Shown here: one piece after another, positions 49,229-57,737 of the stretch
Layout of the letters: each line of letters begins with the position of its first letter
Position numbering within the stretch: position 1 is the first letter of the stretch
NCBI RefSeq assembly: GCF_010119935.1
Contig: NZ_CP048209.1
Coordinates: forward strand, 4,963,001 to 5,027,000
DNA: 64,000 nucleotides
From: Paenibacillus lycopersici
Lineage (GTDB): Bacteria; Bacillota; Bacilli; Paenibacillales; Paenibacillaceae
Direction: 5' to 3'
Notes under the pieces: generated by a model
What the model was told of the DNA's origin: nothing
The model's database searches: none
The model's input: the letters and a program-made list of their open reading frames with translations, nothing else
Made by a program: the position numbers and the translations under genes

Positions 49229-49407
49229 CGGACAGAGGATCCGCTATTTGATCGCAATCGGCGTTTCGGAGTCAGCGATCGGACATAGGATGCGTTATGG
49301 GCTCCGACATGCAGCCAAACACCGGATTTCGGCAGAAATAGCGCATCTCCTGTCCGGCAGCGTGCGAAAAATCGATGATTACGAGCAAATAAAGGATCTC
49401 ATGTCCG
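49229..49407. repeat. 179-nt four-core intergenic element, copy D
   Basis: Forward cores at 49229-49248 (CGGACAGAGGATCCGCTATT) and 49280-49299; reverse cores at 49337-49356 and 49388-49407. Offsets 51, 57, 51. Spacers also resemble those of copy B, for example CTATTTGATC here and CTATTTAATC there. Confidence 0.87.
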
Positions 49408-49550
49408 TTCCCCTTGGACGTTCTCGACATGCTGGGAAATCGTTGCTGCCGCGAAAGAACCTTATACGCACAAATGGATGGAATCTCTCTATGCGCAAAA
49501 GGTATAATCATAGATGCAAGCGATTACATCCATTCGGTAGGAGGAGAACG

Positions 49551-49919
49551 ATGAACATTGCGGGAGTTATTACCCAGCTGCGAACGAACGATCTCGAAAG
49601 CTCCATACGCTTCTACACGGAAACGCTCGGCCTGGAACTCGCGTTCCGCTACGAGGATTTCTATGCCGGCATTCGCGCAGGCAGCCAAGTGTTCCATCTC
49701 AAGGCGGTTGACGATCAGGACCCTTCGATCGCGTATGTGCGCGAAGGCGACCATTTCCATCTCTACCTGCTGACGGATGATGCCGCCGCCTTGGCCGAGA
49801 CGCTGAAGGGCCGCGGCGTCAAGCTGCTCGCGGACGTGTGCGAAACCGAATGGAACACGAAGGAATTCGTGATCGAGGATGACCAGGGACACACGCTTTA
49901 CTTCGGGCAGGACCTGTAA
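49551..49919 (+). CDS. Glyoxalase/bleomycin-resistance-fold (VOC) protein
   Basis: A 122-residue VOC-superfamily protein with two beta-alpha-beta-beta-beta repeats: ITQLRTNDLESSIRFYTETLGLEL and the second half ending FVIEDDQGHTLYFGQDL, where the last Glu/Gln and His positions are the usual metal ligands. Such proteins range from lyases to dioxygenases and antibiotic-binding proteins; no specific reaction is assignable. ATG 49551 is 6 nt after GGAGG. Confidence 0.88.
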   Translation: MNIAGVITQLRTNDLESSIRFYTETLGLELAFRYEDFYAGIRAGSQVFHLKAVDDQDPSIAYVREGDHFHLYLLTDDAAALAETLKGRGVKLLADVCETEWNTKEFVIEDDQGHTLYFGQDL

Positions 49920-49933
49920 CGAAACGCGTAGCC

Positions 49934-49971
49934 AAGGGGAACGAATGCCGGTATTCGGCATTGTTCCCCTT
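49934..49971. terminator. Bidirectional terminator
   Basis: AAGGGGAACGAATGCCG (49934-49950) pairs with CGGCATTGTTCCCCTT (49956-49971) with one mismatch. It serves the VOC gene on the plus strand and the Nudix gene on the minus strand. Confidence 0.82.
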
Positions 49972-50061
49972 CTCATCTCGCCTTCTATCTCCCCTTCTCA
50001 TCTCGCTTGCCGATCTCACCTTCCGATTTCCCTTTCCGATTCACCGGGGCGGCCGCTCCGC

Positions 50062-50517
50062 TTAAGCCTCGTCGTAATTTTTCCTGACGACGATATGTTC
50101 GGCCGATTCGGCCCTGCGGTTAATGACATCGCGTATTCCTTCGGGGTATACATCCTTGTGCTCCAGCTGCTCCAACGTACGCCAAATCAGCTGAATGCCA
50201 TCGACCTCGCGATGGTCGTAGACCGCATTCCCGTCCTCATCCGCGATCGAGCCCCAATGCAGGATCGTGCAATCATGCCTTTGTTTGCCGTCATATTCGA
50301 CGATGCTTTCGCTTAGGCAGGCTAGCCCGTCAATATCCGCATGCAGTTCGAATTCTTCCATCAGCTCCCTGCGAATGGCTTCGGCTGCGGTTTCCCCGAA
50401 CTCGACGCTGCCTCCGGGGAAGCGATAAAAAGTTTCGTCGCGGTCGCATTGCACCAGTACGGCTTGACCGTCCCGGCGAACGAGAATGACTTCGGCTCTT
50501 AGCAGCGGTCGATTCAT
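50062..50517 (-). CDS. Nudix hydrolase
   Basis: A 151-residue Nudix protein with a complete Nudix box (GGSVEFGETAAEAIRREL followed by MEEF), hydrolysing a nucleoside diphosphate-X substrate with Mg2+. The specific substrate is unknown. ATG 50517 forms an ATGA overlap with the stop of the upstream acetyltransferase gene, so the two are cotranslated. Confidence 0.92.
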   Translation of the reverse strand: MNRPLLRAEVILVRRDGQAVLVQCDRDETFYRFPGGSVEFGETAAEAIRRELMEEFELHADIDGLACLSESIVEYDGKQRHDCTILHWGSIADEDGNAVYDHREVDGIQLIWRTLEQLEHKDVYPEGIRDVINRRAESAEHIVVRKNYDEA

Positions 50518-50990
50518 TTTACTCCCCCTATCGGCGATGATTCGGCACGTACCCACTCATAGCGAATATCCGGCAGCCGTTCTTCGTTCTCATGGCCTCT
50601 GCTAATGACCTTGAACCCGTGCTTCTCATAGAATCGCTGCGCGATGACATTGACTTCGAACGTATACAGCGTCAAGCTGCCGCTTGATTCGGCTTGGGCT
50701 TTACGAAGGAACGTCTCGCCGATTCCGCGGCCCTGGTAATCCATATGAATATACAGCTGGCTGATTTCCTGCGCATTGTAAGCGGTCATGCCGACAACCC
50801 GGTCGTCCGCAAACGCCAGTTCGACTTGAAACCGCTGCGGCAGGATGCGGTTCAAGAAATACGTCTGCTCTTCGACGCTGCGAGCCGATTGCTGCCCGAG
50901 CGCCTTTTCCTTGCTGTCGCGCCACATGCGCACCGTCTGTTCCGCGTACTTGGTGTCATAAGGTATAACCTTCCATTCGGATGGCTTCAT
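50514..50990 (-). CDS. GNAT-family N-acetyltransferase
   Basis: A 158-residue GNAT enzyme: ISQLYIHMDYQGRGIGETFLRKA contains the acetyl-CoA-binding QGRGIG loop, and NVIAQRFYEKHGFKVISRG closes the fold. Operon partner of the Nudix gene (4-nt overlap). Substrate unknown; the coupling hints at joint handling of a nucleotide- or amine-type metabolite. Confidence 0.9.
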   Translation of the reverse strand: MKPSEWKVIPYDTKYAEQTVRMWRDSKEKALGQQSARSVEEQTYFLNRILPQRFQVELAFADDRVVGMTAYNAQEISQLYIHMDYQGRGIGETFLRKAQAESSGSLTLYTFEVNVIAQRFYEKHGFKVISRGHENEERLPDIRYEWVRAESSPIGGVK

Positions 50991-51021
50991 GATGCGACCT
51001 CCCTCTCCCTCTCATGGACCG

Positions 51022-52071
51022 CTATACTTGCAAATAATACTCCCCTGTCATCGATGCCAGCGCTTGCCGGAAGCTGCCTTCATAGCGCTCGCCTTCCGCG
51101 TCAAGCGCATGCTCGCAGCGCGCGACGTAAGCCATGCAATACGTAGCCGCCGCGGCGATTTTGGTCCACTCGTCACGGCTAAACCTTGTGCCTCGGGCTT
51201 GCTCGTATTCCAGGGCGAAGGCATGCGCTTCTTCTTGGGACGGCGTAATCTTGACGGGAATATCCCATGTTGTCGTATACGTGGCCGCCGCGATGCCCAG
51301 GACGTTCAGCTCGTCTTCCAGCTTGAGGCTATCCCAATCATATACCATCGCGACCTCCCCGTCCCGGAAACGAAAATGCTTCAAGGACCAGTCGACGTGC
51401 CCCAGCACCGTATTGCCGCCGATGCGATTGACCGTTCGCTTGGCCTGGCCGGCGATGGCATCGATCCACGCTGCCCCGTTCGACGTCTTGGCGAAGTCGA
51501 ACAACGCATTATGAGGGACGGGATACAGGCTTTCGCTCTTGCAGAATCGTCCGTGCGTCAAGCCTTCCGCGCCTTTATGCGGCTCGGTCGCTGTAATCAA
51601 TCGCGCCAATGCGCGGGCTATCGCTCTTCGAATCTCCGGGGAATGCGCGTCCTTGAGCTCGCCGGGCGCCGCGAACGCATCGACGGTCGCGATGCCCGTA
51701 CCGAACTCCGTCGGGCCAAGCAGCACACCCGGACAAGGAAATCCTTGCTCCGCAAGGGATTTCTGAACGCTTGACATCGCGCATAGGTACGATTTGCTGA
51801 TCGCCGTAAGGGTATCGGCCGACGTTGGTTGATGTACTTTCATGAACAGCCGCAGCCCGTTCTCCAGTTCCAGGCCGAACGAAGCGCCGACGCTAAAGCC
51901 AACGTACAATGCGGTGGCAGCGGCGCTGCCAAAATGGCGGATGCAGAACCGGTTCGTTTCTTCCGCGATTCGTCCGACATCCGCGGTTCCGAGAATGGAG
52001 CGGCACAGTATGACGTTCTCCTTGTCCTCCATGGCGGTTTGCAGCGCTTCGTGAAATAGAACCCTGTTCAT
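51022..52071 (-). CDS. Aminoglycoside-phosphotransferase-fold kinase
   Basis: A 349-residue protein of the APH/choline-kinase-like fold. The catalytic loop is LGHVDWSLKHFRF (an HxDW variant) and the metal-binding segment VYDWDSL. N-terminal lobe weakly conserved. ATG 52071 follows GGAGGG by 10 nt; earlier in-frame starts up to 52167 would run into the terminator of the upstream gene. Substrate unknown; aminoglycoside resistance should not be assumed. Confidence 0.8.
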   Translation of the reverse strand: MNRVLFHEALQTAMEDKENVILCRSILGTADVGRIAEETNRFCIRHFGSAAATALYVGFSVGASFGLELENGLRLFMKVHQPTSADTLTAISKSYLCAMSSVQKSLAEQGFPCPGVLLGPTEFGTGIATVDAFAAPGELKDAHSPEIRRAIARALARLITATEPHKGAEGLTHGRFCKSESLYPVPHNALFDFAKTSNGAAWIDAIAGQAKRTVNRIGGNTVLGHVDWSLKHFRFRDGEVAMVYDWDSLKLEDELNVLGIAAATYTTTWDIPVKITPSQEEAHAFALEYEQARGTRFSRDEWTKIAAAATYCMAYVARCEHALDAEGERYEGSFRQALASMTGEYYLQV

Positions 52072-52098
52072 CCTCGCACTTCCCTCCTTCATGAAGAA

Positions 52099-52131
52099 AA
52101 AGGATTGCACGGCGAAGGCCGACAATCCTTT
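52099..52131 (-). terminator. Terminator of the PhyH-type oxygenase gene
   Basis: AAAGGATTG (52099-52107) pairs with CAATCCTTT (52123-52131), with an inner GGC/GCC helix; on the minus strand a TTTTTCTTC tail follows. Confidence 0.8.
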
Positions 52132-52189
52132 GGGATCTTTCGCATGATGATGAAGCTCCTCGAGCATCCGAGGCCGATAACCGATAACC

Positions 52190-53020
52190 CTATTCTCTCG
52201 CGAACAGCGTCGGGAAATATTCCTCCCGGTCGAAGCGCATGCCCGGCTCGGGGCGCGCGCCGATCAGACGCAGGTTGTCATGCTTCTGGCGCACGTCGCG
52301 GAAGTAGGTATGCCCCGGCATCAGATGCGCGACGATCGACAGGCGCGGATCGGCCGTCGTGTTCGGACCCGAGCCGTGGAACGTCAGCGCATGGTGGAAG
52401 CTGGCTTGACCGGCTTTCAGAATGCACGGCTCCTCGACCCAGTCGCGCGTGGCGAACTTCTCCTTCAGCTTGCTCATATCCTGCTCGAAGAACGTGTCGC
52501 TGCCTTCCACCGCGCCCCATTTGTGCGAGCCGAGAATCGTCATCATGCCGCCGTTGGACAGGTCGGTATCCTGCAGCGCGATCCAGACCGTAACCATGTT
52601 CGTCGTGCTGCTGACGCGCCAATAGCCGTAATCCTGGTGCCAGCCGACGTTGCCGGCGTTCGTCTCCTGCCCGTTCGTGCCGGGCTTGTAGATGACCTGA
52701 TCATGCCACAGGCGGATGGAATCCTCGTTCAGCAGATCGGCCGCCATATGGCCCAGATTGCGGTCGGTTACGACGGCGCGCACCTCGTCGTTGATCCACC
52801 AGCCGTTGTCGAGCTTGCGAATCTGCAGCGGGTTCTCCGGCAGCGAGTAGTGGTAGAACGGCAAGCCGCGGCCGTCGTGCTTCTTGTTCCAGATGCGATC
52901 ATGCGCGCCGCGCAGCCGCTCGATCGTATCGTCGTCGATCAGCTTCGGGCTGATCCAGTAGCCCGTCTCGTTGAATACTTTCTTGTCCTCTTCCGTCACT
53001 TGATAAGGAATAACGCCCAT
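52190..53020 (-). CDS. Phytanoyl-CoA-dioxygenase-family Fe(II)/2-oxoglutarate oxygenase
   Basis: A 276-residue double-stranded beta-helix oxygenase. The iron triad is visible: H128 and D130 in WHQDYGYW and H215 in FHGSGPN, with an Arg a few residues later (ADPRLS) that would bind 2-oxoglutarate. The family hydroxylates small molecules; many Paenibacillus members neighbour AraC regulators and sugar genes. It is divergent from an AraC gene which probably controls it. Substrate unknown. Confidence 0.9.
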   Translation of the reverse strand: MGVIPYQVTEEDKKVFNETGYWISPKLIDDDTIERLRGAHDRIWNKKHDGRGLPFYHYSLPENPLQIRKLDNGWWINDEVRAVVTDRNLGHMAADLLNEDSIRLWHDQVIYKPGTNGQETNAGNVGWHQDYGYWRVSSTTNMVTVWIALQDTDLSNGGMMTILGSHKWGAVEGSDTFFEQDMSKLKEKFATRDWVEEPCILKAGQASFHHALTFHGSGPNTTADPRLSIVAHLMPGHTYFRDVRQKHDNLRLIGARPEPGMRFDREEYFPTLFARE

Positions 53021-53361
53021 CGTTCAATCGCCTCTTTCATTATCGCATCGATATTGAATTCGCTTACTATCCACATTGTACGATCGGCGCGCCGCGTTGA
53101 CTTCCGGGAAACTATCAAATAGGATTAGAAACAAACAGACGATCAGAAACACGAGGCCGTTAGGGAGGATCCGAATGTTTCGGAACAAGCGAATGAATGC
53201 AGGGAATAAACGAATGAATGCAACGAATAAACGAATGATGGATTAAGCGAATCATTAGGCGTATACGACGAAGGAAAAAAAGGTCGAACCCGCAACTAAA
53301 GCTATATGCGATCGGATACGAAAATTATTAACCGGAAATCAAATCAAGGAGCTGAGCCGCC
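53021..53361. other. Control region between PhyH-type gene and AraC gene
   Basis: 341 nt, partly AT-rich, no gene supportable. It contains a 21-bp tandem repeat (53183-53241) and presumably both promoters, though no convincing -35/-10 pair was found. Confidence 0.6.
53183..53241. repeat. 21-bp tandem repeat upstream of an AraC gene
   Basis: GAACAAGCGAATGAATGCAGG (53183-53203), a second copy beginning GAATAAACGAATGAATGC (53204-53224), and a partial third copy. Word ACGAATGA recurs every 21 bp, two helical turns, so it could also be an operator array. Confidence 0.75.
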
Positions 53362-54231
53362 ATGTCCCGCAGCAAGCACGATTCGCCGCGCTGGGTCTAC
53401 GAATGGAGAGACGCGGGCGAGTTCGCCGCCTTCCCCGAACTGGAGATGATCGGCTTCGACCGCTTCCAGGAAGCGCTGCCGCTCTCCGACCATCAGCATG
53501 CGCGCTGCTACGAATTCGTCTACGTCGAACACGGAAAGCTGTCGTGGGAAGTCGATTCCGGCCCGCACGCGACCCATGCGGGGCAGTGCTTCCACACGAA
53601 GCCGGGCGAATGGCATCGCGCCAGGTTCAACTTCATGGAGCCTGCGAGCATCTGGTGGATCATCGTCGTCGATCCCGGCGAAATGCCGGGCTGGCTCGGG
53701 TTCGAGGAAGCGGACCGGCTCCGCGTGCAAGCGGCGCTCGCCGCGCTGCCGCGCGTCGTGAACGCGGATATTCGCATCCGCGAGCAATTGCTGAAGCTGC
53801 GCGGCATTATCGAGCACGGCACATCCGGCGACCTGTTCCGGGTGCGCCATCATCTGCTCGATATCGTGCTGCAGCTGCTCTACCCGCCTACGGCGCGGCA
53901 AATCCCGCTCGATCTTCGCGAAGCCATGCTCGCGCTCACGGCGGAACTCGAAGCCGAGCCCGAACGGCGCTGGGCCAACCGCGAGCTGGCGGCGAAGGTC
54001 GGCGTCAGCGAATCGCATTTCTACCGGCTGTTCCATGACCTGCACGGGCAATCGCCGGCGAATTACATCGACCGGCTGCGGATGAACCGGGCCTGCGGGC
54101 TGCTCCGTCTCCCGGAGGCGAGCGTGACGGGCGTCGCGATGGACCTCGGGTACAAGACGAGCCAGCATTTCGCGACGGTATTCAAGAAGTATATCGGCGT
54201 GTCGCCGACGCAGTGGCGGAATGAGGAATAA
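53362..54231 (+). CDS. AraC-family regulator divergent from the PhyH-type gene
   Basis: A 289-residue regulator: N-terminal cupin (HQHARCYEFVYVEHG, HTKPGEWHRARF) and C-terminal AraC domain (VGVSESHFYRLFHDLHGQSP; GYKTSQHFATVFKKYIGVSP). AAGGAG precedes ATG 53362 by 10 nt. The stop lies 5 nt from the convergent acetyltransferase stop. The effector is probably a small carbohydrate by family, unproven here. Confidence 0.9.
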   Translation: MSRSKHDSPRWVYEWRDAGEFAAFPELEMIGFDRFQEALPLSDHQHARCYEFVYVEHGKLSWEVDSGPHATHAGQCFHTKPGEWHRARFNFMEPASIWWIIVVDPGEMPGWLGFEEADRLRVQAALAALPRVVNADIRIREQLLKLRGIIEHGTSGDLFRVRHHLLDIVLQLLYPPTARQIPLDLREAMLALTAELEAEPERRWANRELAAKVGVSESHFYRLFHDLHGQSPANYIDRLRMNRACGLLRLPEASVTGVAMDLGYKTSQHFATVFKKYIGVSPTQWRNEE

Positions 54232-54236
54232 TACCG

Positions 54237-55205
54237 CTACAAGACATCGAATTCCACCGGCCATACGATGGTCCCCGGCGTCCTCGTGCCTGCCGCCGCT
54301 TCATCGCAATAGCCTGCCAGCGCCGGATGCTCCCGATCCAGCGCAAGCAGCATGTTCTGAGGACCGGTCCGGACTTCGGCCCGGTACGGGAGCCCGGTCT
54401 TCTTCAATGCGAGCGACTCCGGCGGTAACGGCAAAGCAAGCTTGTCGGCGCCGGGTGTAAGCTCCGTCAGCTGCCGCTTCAAATGCGCGCAAATGCGGAC
54501 GAAGGCTTCGCCGTCTTCCGCCAGCAGCGCCAGAACCTTCCCCGGCGAGCGTGAATCATAACGCACGTACCCCGCCAACCGACCCTCGATGTCGATCGAC
54601 GCCGCCCGAATGCCCGCCCCGGGACTGAGCCAATCCGTCACGGAAGCTCCGGGCTTCAGCGCCAGCTCCGACTCCTGCCACCACTTCTCCCACATGGCCA
54701 GCAGCGGCTCAATATCCCGTGCTTGGACGCGCCGCTCCGCGACGAGCGCCGTCGATGCCGGAATATCCGCGCAGGAAAGCATGACCTTGGCATCGCTCCA
54801 CATCCGGGGCAGGTAGCCGAAACGCGCATAGTATTCCGGATGTCCCAGCAGCACCGAGAGCCGGAAGCCTTTCTCCTTCGCCCTGCGAAGCCCTTCGGCG
54901 ATCAATCGCGATCCTGCGCCTTGCTTCTGATAAGCGGGCAATACCGCGGCCGGAGCCAAAATGACCGCATCCAGCATCTCGCCTCTTATGCGTATGCGCT
55001 GCGGCGTGAAGAGCGCATGGCCGATAATCGTGCCGTCGATTTCGGCGACCACGGACAGCTCCGGGTCGAAGCTGCGGCGGCTTCGCAGCTGGTTGACGAG
55101 CACCGTTTCGCCCATGCCGTAACCATAATCGAATGCGGCCGCGTTCAGTTCCGCAATACCGCTGAAATCGCCGTATCGCTCGGAGCGGATAAGGAAGTCT
55201 TTCAT
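54237..55205 (-). CDS. GNAT acetyltransferase with C-terminal sterol-carrier-like domain
   Basis: A 322-residue protein. Residues 1-150 are a GNAT domain (VILAPAAVLPAYQKQGAGSRLI, with QKQGAG acetyl-CoA loop; LLGHPEYYARFGYLP is the YhbS-type ending). The remainder (about 155-320) resembles the second domain of Eis-like acetyltransferases. Substrate unknown. Ends 5 nt from the convergent AraC gene with no hairpin between. Confidence 0.82.
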   Translation of the reverse strand: MKDFLIRSERYGDFSGIAELNAAAFDYGYGMGETVLVNQLRSRRSFDPELSVVAEIDGTIIGHALFTPQRIRIRGEMLDAVILAPAAVLPAYQKQGAGSRLIAEGLRRAKEKGFRLSVLLGHPEYYARFGYLPRMWSDAKVMLSCADIPASTALVAERRVQARDIEPLLAMWEKWWQESELALKPGASVTDWLSPGAGIRAASIDIEGRLAGYVRYDSRSPGKVLALLAEDGEAFVRICAHLKRQLTELTPGADKLALPLPPESLALKKTGLPYRAEVRTGPQNMLLALDREHPALAGYCDEAAAGTRTPGTIVWPVEFDVL

Positions 55206-55293
55206 TGGCCACCTCGTTCCTCATGACTTCCATAGTTTAGCACAGCGGCTTGGGGCTCGCTTTGTTATAGCCGTTTTTTACCTGCAGCGAAAG

Positions 55294-55372
55294 TACCGTA
55301 CCGTGGCCCATGCCGCCAACCTTCGCGCTGGGAAAAATCGTCTTCGTTATCTCCGCCGCGGTACGGTATAAT
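55294..55372 (+). promoter_or_regulatory. Predicted -10 box and flanking inverted repeat before the MFS gene
   Basis: A perfect TATAAT at 55367-55372 is overlapped by CGGTACGGTA (55359-55368), the inverted copy of TACCGTACCG (55294-55303), 55 bp apart. A repressor binding both arms could loop over the promoter. The -35 region is weak. Confidence 0.5.
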
Positions 55373-55416
55373 GGAAGCTTGCATCCATGAATGACTCGAC
55401 GGGAGTAAACCTCATT

Positions 55417-56652
55417 ATGCGTTGGTTCTCATCTTATCCGAAAGAAATCCGGGTTTTCCTGCTGGCCAGCCTCATCAATGCCATCGGCAGCGCGCTCATG
55501 TGGCCGCTCGTGACGATGTTCGTCTTCGACGAGCTCGGGCGAAGCATGAAGGATGCCGGGCTGGTCATTCTCATACAGTCGATCGGCGGCATCGCCGGGC
55601 AGCTGCTCGGCGGATCGCTGTACCACCGGATCGGCGTGAAGAAGCTCATTATCGGCGCCCTTGCCTTGAATGCGGCCGGCTTGCTGCTGCTTCCCGCGCT
55701 CAGCCACGCGTGGACCGTCTTCATCGCAATGATGGGGCTGATCGGCCTGTTCAATGCGCTCTCGCTGCCGGCGATACAAGCATTCATCGGGTTCCGGTTC
55801 GCCGAACGGCGGGGCGAGCTGTACAATGTCGTCTACATCGCCAACAATATCGGCGTCGCGGTCGGTACGGCGCTCAGCGGCTTTCTCGCGGACGTCTCCT
55901 ATTCGCTCAGCTTCGTGCTGAACGGCGTCTCAGCGGGCGTGTTCGCGGTGTTCTTCCTGTTTTACTTCAAGCAAGTCGGGACGGGCAGCGACGACAGCGC
56001 AAGCCTGCTGAAGCGCAGAGCCGCGCAGCAGACGGGACTTCGGCCCTTGCTGCTGGACATTCGCGTCTATCTGTTCCTCTCGCTCGGGGCGATGCTAATC
56101 AACCTGGGCAACAGCATCTGGAACACCGGCGTATCGCCGTTCATTATCGAGCACGGCATGCCGAAGCAAATGTTCGGCTACTTGTGGACGCTGAACGGCA
56201 TCCTCATCTTCGTCGCCCAACCGCTCACGAACTTGATCAAACGGCTCGCGGCCCGCTCGATCAAAACGCAGCTGACGGCCAGCGCGCTGTTCTACCTGCT
56301 CGGCTACGCCGTCATCCTTGCGCTGCACAGCTACCTGGGCATGGTGCTCGGCATGGTGCTCACCACGCTCGGGGAGATGCTGATCGCGCCGGCGATCCCG
56401 GCCTTCCTGAGCGAGAACGGCGGCAAGCACGCGCCGTTCTACCTCGGCCTTGCCGGGGGCATCGGCTCGGCGGGCCGCGTCATCGGCCCGTACGTCATGG
56501 GCGGCCTCTACGACGGCGGCGGCCTGATGCCCGTGGCGTGGCTCGCGGTCGCGGTCGCGGCGATGGGCACGGTGTCGTTCGTCGTGCACGCGGCGGTTAA
56601 CCGCCGGCGGGATCCGGCTGAGACAGCGTTGCGGGAATCGCTGCATTCCTGA
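55417..56652 (+). CDS. MFS transporter (multidrug-type)
   Basis: A 411-residue major facilitator protein with about twelve membrane helices; the conserved loop between helices 2 and 3 reads GGSLYHRIGVKKL. I choose ATG 55417 (behind GGGAG): the ATG at 55387 would lie only about seven bases after the expected transcription start of the TATAAT box at 55367. A drug or metabolite exporter by family; substrate unknown. Confidence 0.87.
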   Translation: MRWFSSYPKEIRVFLLASLINAIGSALMWPLVTMFVFDELGRSMKDAGLVILIQSIGGIAGQLLGGSLYHRIGVKKLIIGALALNAAGLLLLPALSHAWTVFIAMMGLIGLFNALSLPAIQAFIGFRFAERRGELYNVVYIANNIGVAVGTALSGFLADVSYSLSFVLNGVSAGVFAVFFLFYFKQVGTGSDDSASLLKRRAAQQTGLRPLLLDIRVYLFLSLGAMLINLGNSIWNTGVSPFIIEHGMPKQMFGYLWTLNGILIFVAQPLTNLIKRLAARSIKTQLTASALFYLLGYAVILALHSYLGMVLGMVLTTLGEMLIAPAIPAFLSENGGKHAPFYLGLAGGIGSAGRVIGPYVMGGLYDGGGLMPVAWLAVAVAAMGTVSFVVHAAVNRRRDPAETALRESLHS

Positions 56653-56656
56653 CAAG

Positions 56657-56709
56657 AAGAAGGCCTGTCCGCGATGCATGGTTCATGCATCGATCGGACA
56701 GGCCTTCTT
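56657..56709. terminator. Bidirectional terminator between MFS and methyltransferase genes
   Basis: AAGAAGGCCTGTCC (56657-56670) pairs perfectly with 56696-56709, and GATGCATG/CATGCATC extends the hairpin. The plus-strand tail is TTCTTG. Confidence 0.82.
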
Positions 56710-56756
56710 GTGCTATAGCTAACTATTAGCGGACATGCCCATTTGCGAAGAGATTA

Positions 56757-56825
56757 TGCCTTCTTTGCAATTTGCCTTCTGACTTCTTTGCGATTTGCCT
56801 TCTGCCTTCTTGTCTTTTGCCTTAT
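56757..56825. repeat. Pyrimidine-rich imperfect tandem repeat
   Basis: Words TTTGCCTTCTG, ACTTCTTTGCGA and TTGCCTTCT recur along 70 nt. Low-complexity slippage product at the 3' side of two convergent genes. Confidence 0.65.
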
Positions 56826-56857
56826 TACCTGCTTACTTGCTGCGATGCCGTCGGCCC

Positions 56858-57595
56858 TTATGCGTTTCGATCCGCGGCAATCATCAGGAACATCGGCCGG
56901 CGCAGCTCGTCGCGCATGCCGGGCACTGTGTCCAGCATCGCCTTCGGCGGCTGCGGCTCCGACAGCTTCCGAATGACGAAGCCGGCTTCGATCAGCGCAT
57001 TCAGCATCGTCGAGACGGTCCGGTGATACTTGATGACGTCATTCTCCAGAAACCGGGTCTCGCGCATGCCTTCCACGGAGTAGTCGTCGACCGGCCAGTG
57101 CAGTTTCTCGCCGTCCGCTCCGTAATGCCAGTCCTGCGCGGCGCGCGCGGTGAACACCGGATGCTCGGTCGAGAAGACGAAGCTGCCGCCGGGCGCGAGC
57201 AGCCGGTAGACTTCCTTGCATACGGCATCGATATGCTCGATATAATGCAGCGCAAGCGAGCTGATGATCACGTCGAAGGAGCCTGCCGGATAGTCGAGAT
57301 CCTCGATCGCGAGCCGGCGGTACGTAATCTTCGGATCGTCGGTCAGCTCCCCGGCCCGCGCGAGCATTTTCTCCGAGATATCGATGCCCACGACTTCAGC
57401 GGCCTCCTGCTCGCGCGCATATCGGCAATGCCAGCCGTAGCCGCAACCGATATCGAGCACCCGCTTCCCTGTCAGATCGGGCAGCATCCGGCGGAACGAC
57501 TGCCATTCGCCGGCAGCATCCAAGCCGTCGACAGAACGCGCCATCAGGCTATAGTTCGCGAAGAAGCCGGCATCGTCGTATTTATTCTGCTTCAT
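56858..57595 (-). CDS. Class I SAM-dependent methyltransferase
   Basis: A 245-residue soluble methyltransferase: motif I VLDIGCGYGWHCRYA, post-I acidic VVGIDISEKML, motif IV FDVIISSLALHYI, and a C-terminal substrate lobe. Small-molecule type by size; substrate unknown. ATG 57595 follows GGGAG. Confidence 0.92.
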   Translation of the reverse strand: MKQNKYDDAGFFANYSLMARSVDGLDAAGEWQSFRRMLPDLTGKRVLDIGCGYGWHCRYAREQEAAEVVGIDISEKMLARAGELTDDPKITYRRLAIEDLDYPAGSFDVIISSLALHYIEHIDAVCKEVYRLLAPGGSFVFSTEHPVFTARAAQDWHYGADGEKLHWPVDDYSVEGMRETRFLENDVIKYHRTVSTMLNALIEAGFVIRKLSEPQPPKAMLDTVPGMRDELRRPMFLMIAADRNA

Positions 57596-57692
57596 TGACT
57601 CGATCTCCCTTCCTTGGCGTCCTACTTAATCGATTCCATTATTATACAACAACTTGATTCAGCAATTGAAGGACAATTGCTTCAGCAAGCGT

Positions 57693-57729
57693 CGAAAGGC
57701 GCATCCCTTGAGCCCGGATGCGCCTTTCG
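57693..57729. terminator. Terminator behind the RND exporter gene
   Basis: CGAAAGGCGCATCC (57693-57706) pairs perfectly with 57716-57729, starting 9 nt from the RND stop on the minus strand. Confidence 0.8.
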
Positions 57730-57737
57730 CTTGTGAC

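Larger units (their letters stand above)
49030..49550. other. Intergenic region with terminator and repeat element
   Basis: 521 nt without a gene: terminator hairpin (49044-49092), complete 179-nt element (49229-49407) and a TATAAT box (49503-49508) that probably drives the glyoxalase-fold gene. An open frame starting at 49128 simply reads through the element into that gene. Confidence 0.7.

Noticed and set aside
51022..52071. Aminoglycoside resistance gene
   Set aside because: The fold is APH-like, but the family is broad and the N-terminal lobe is not close to known resistance kinases.
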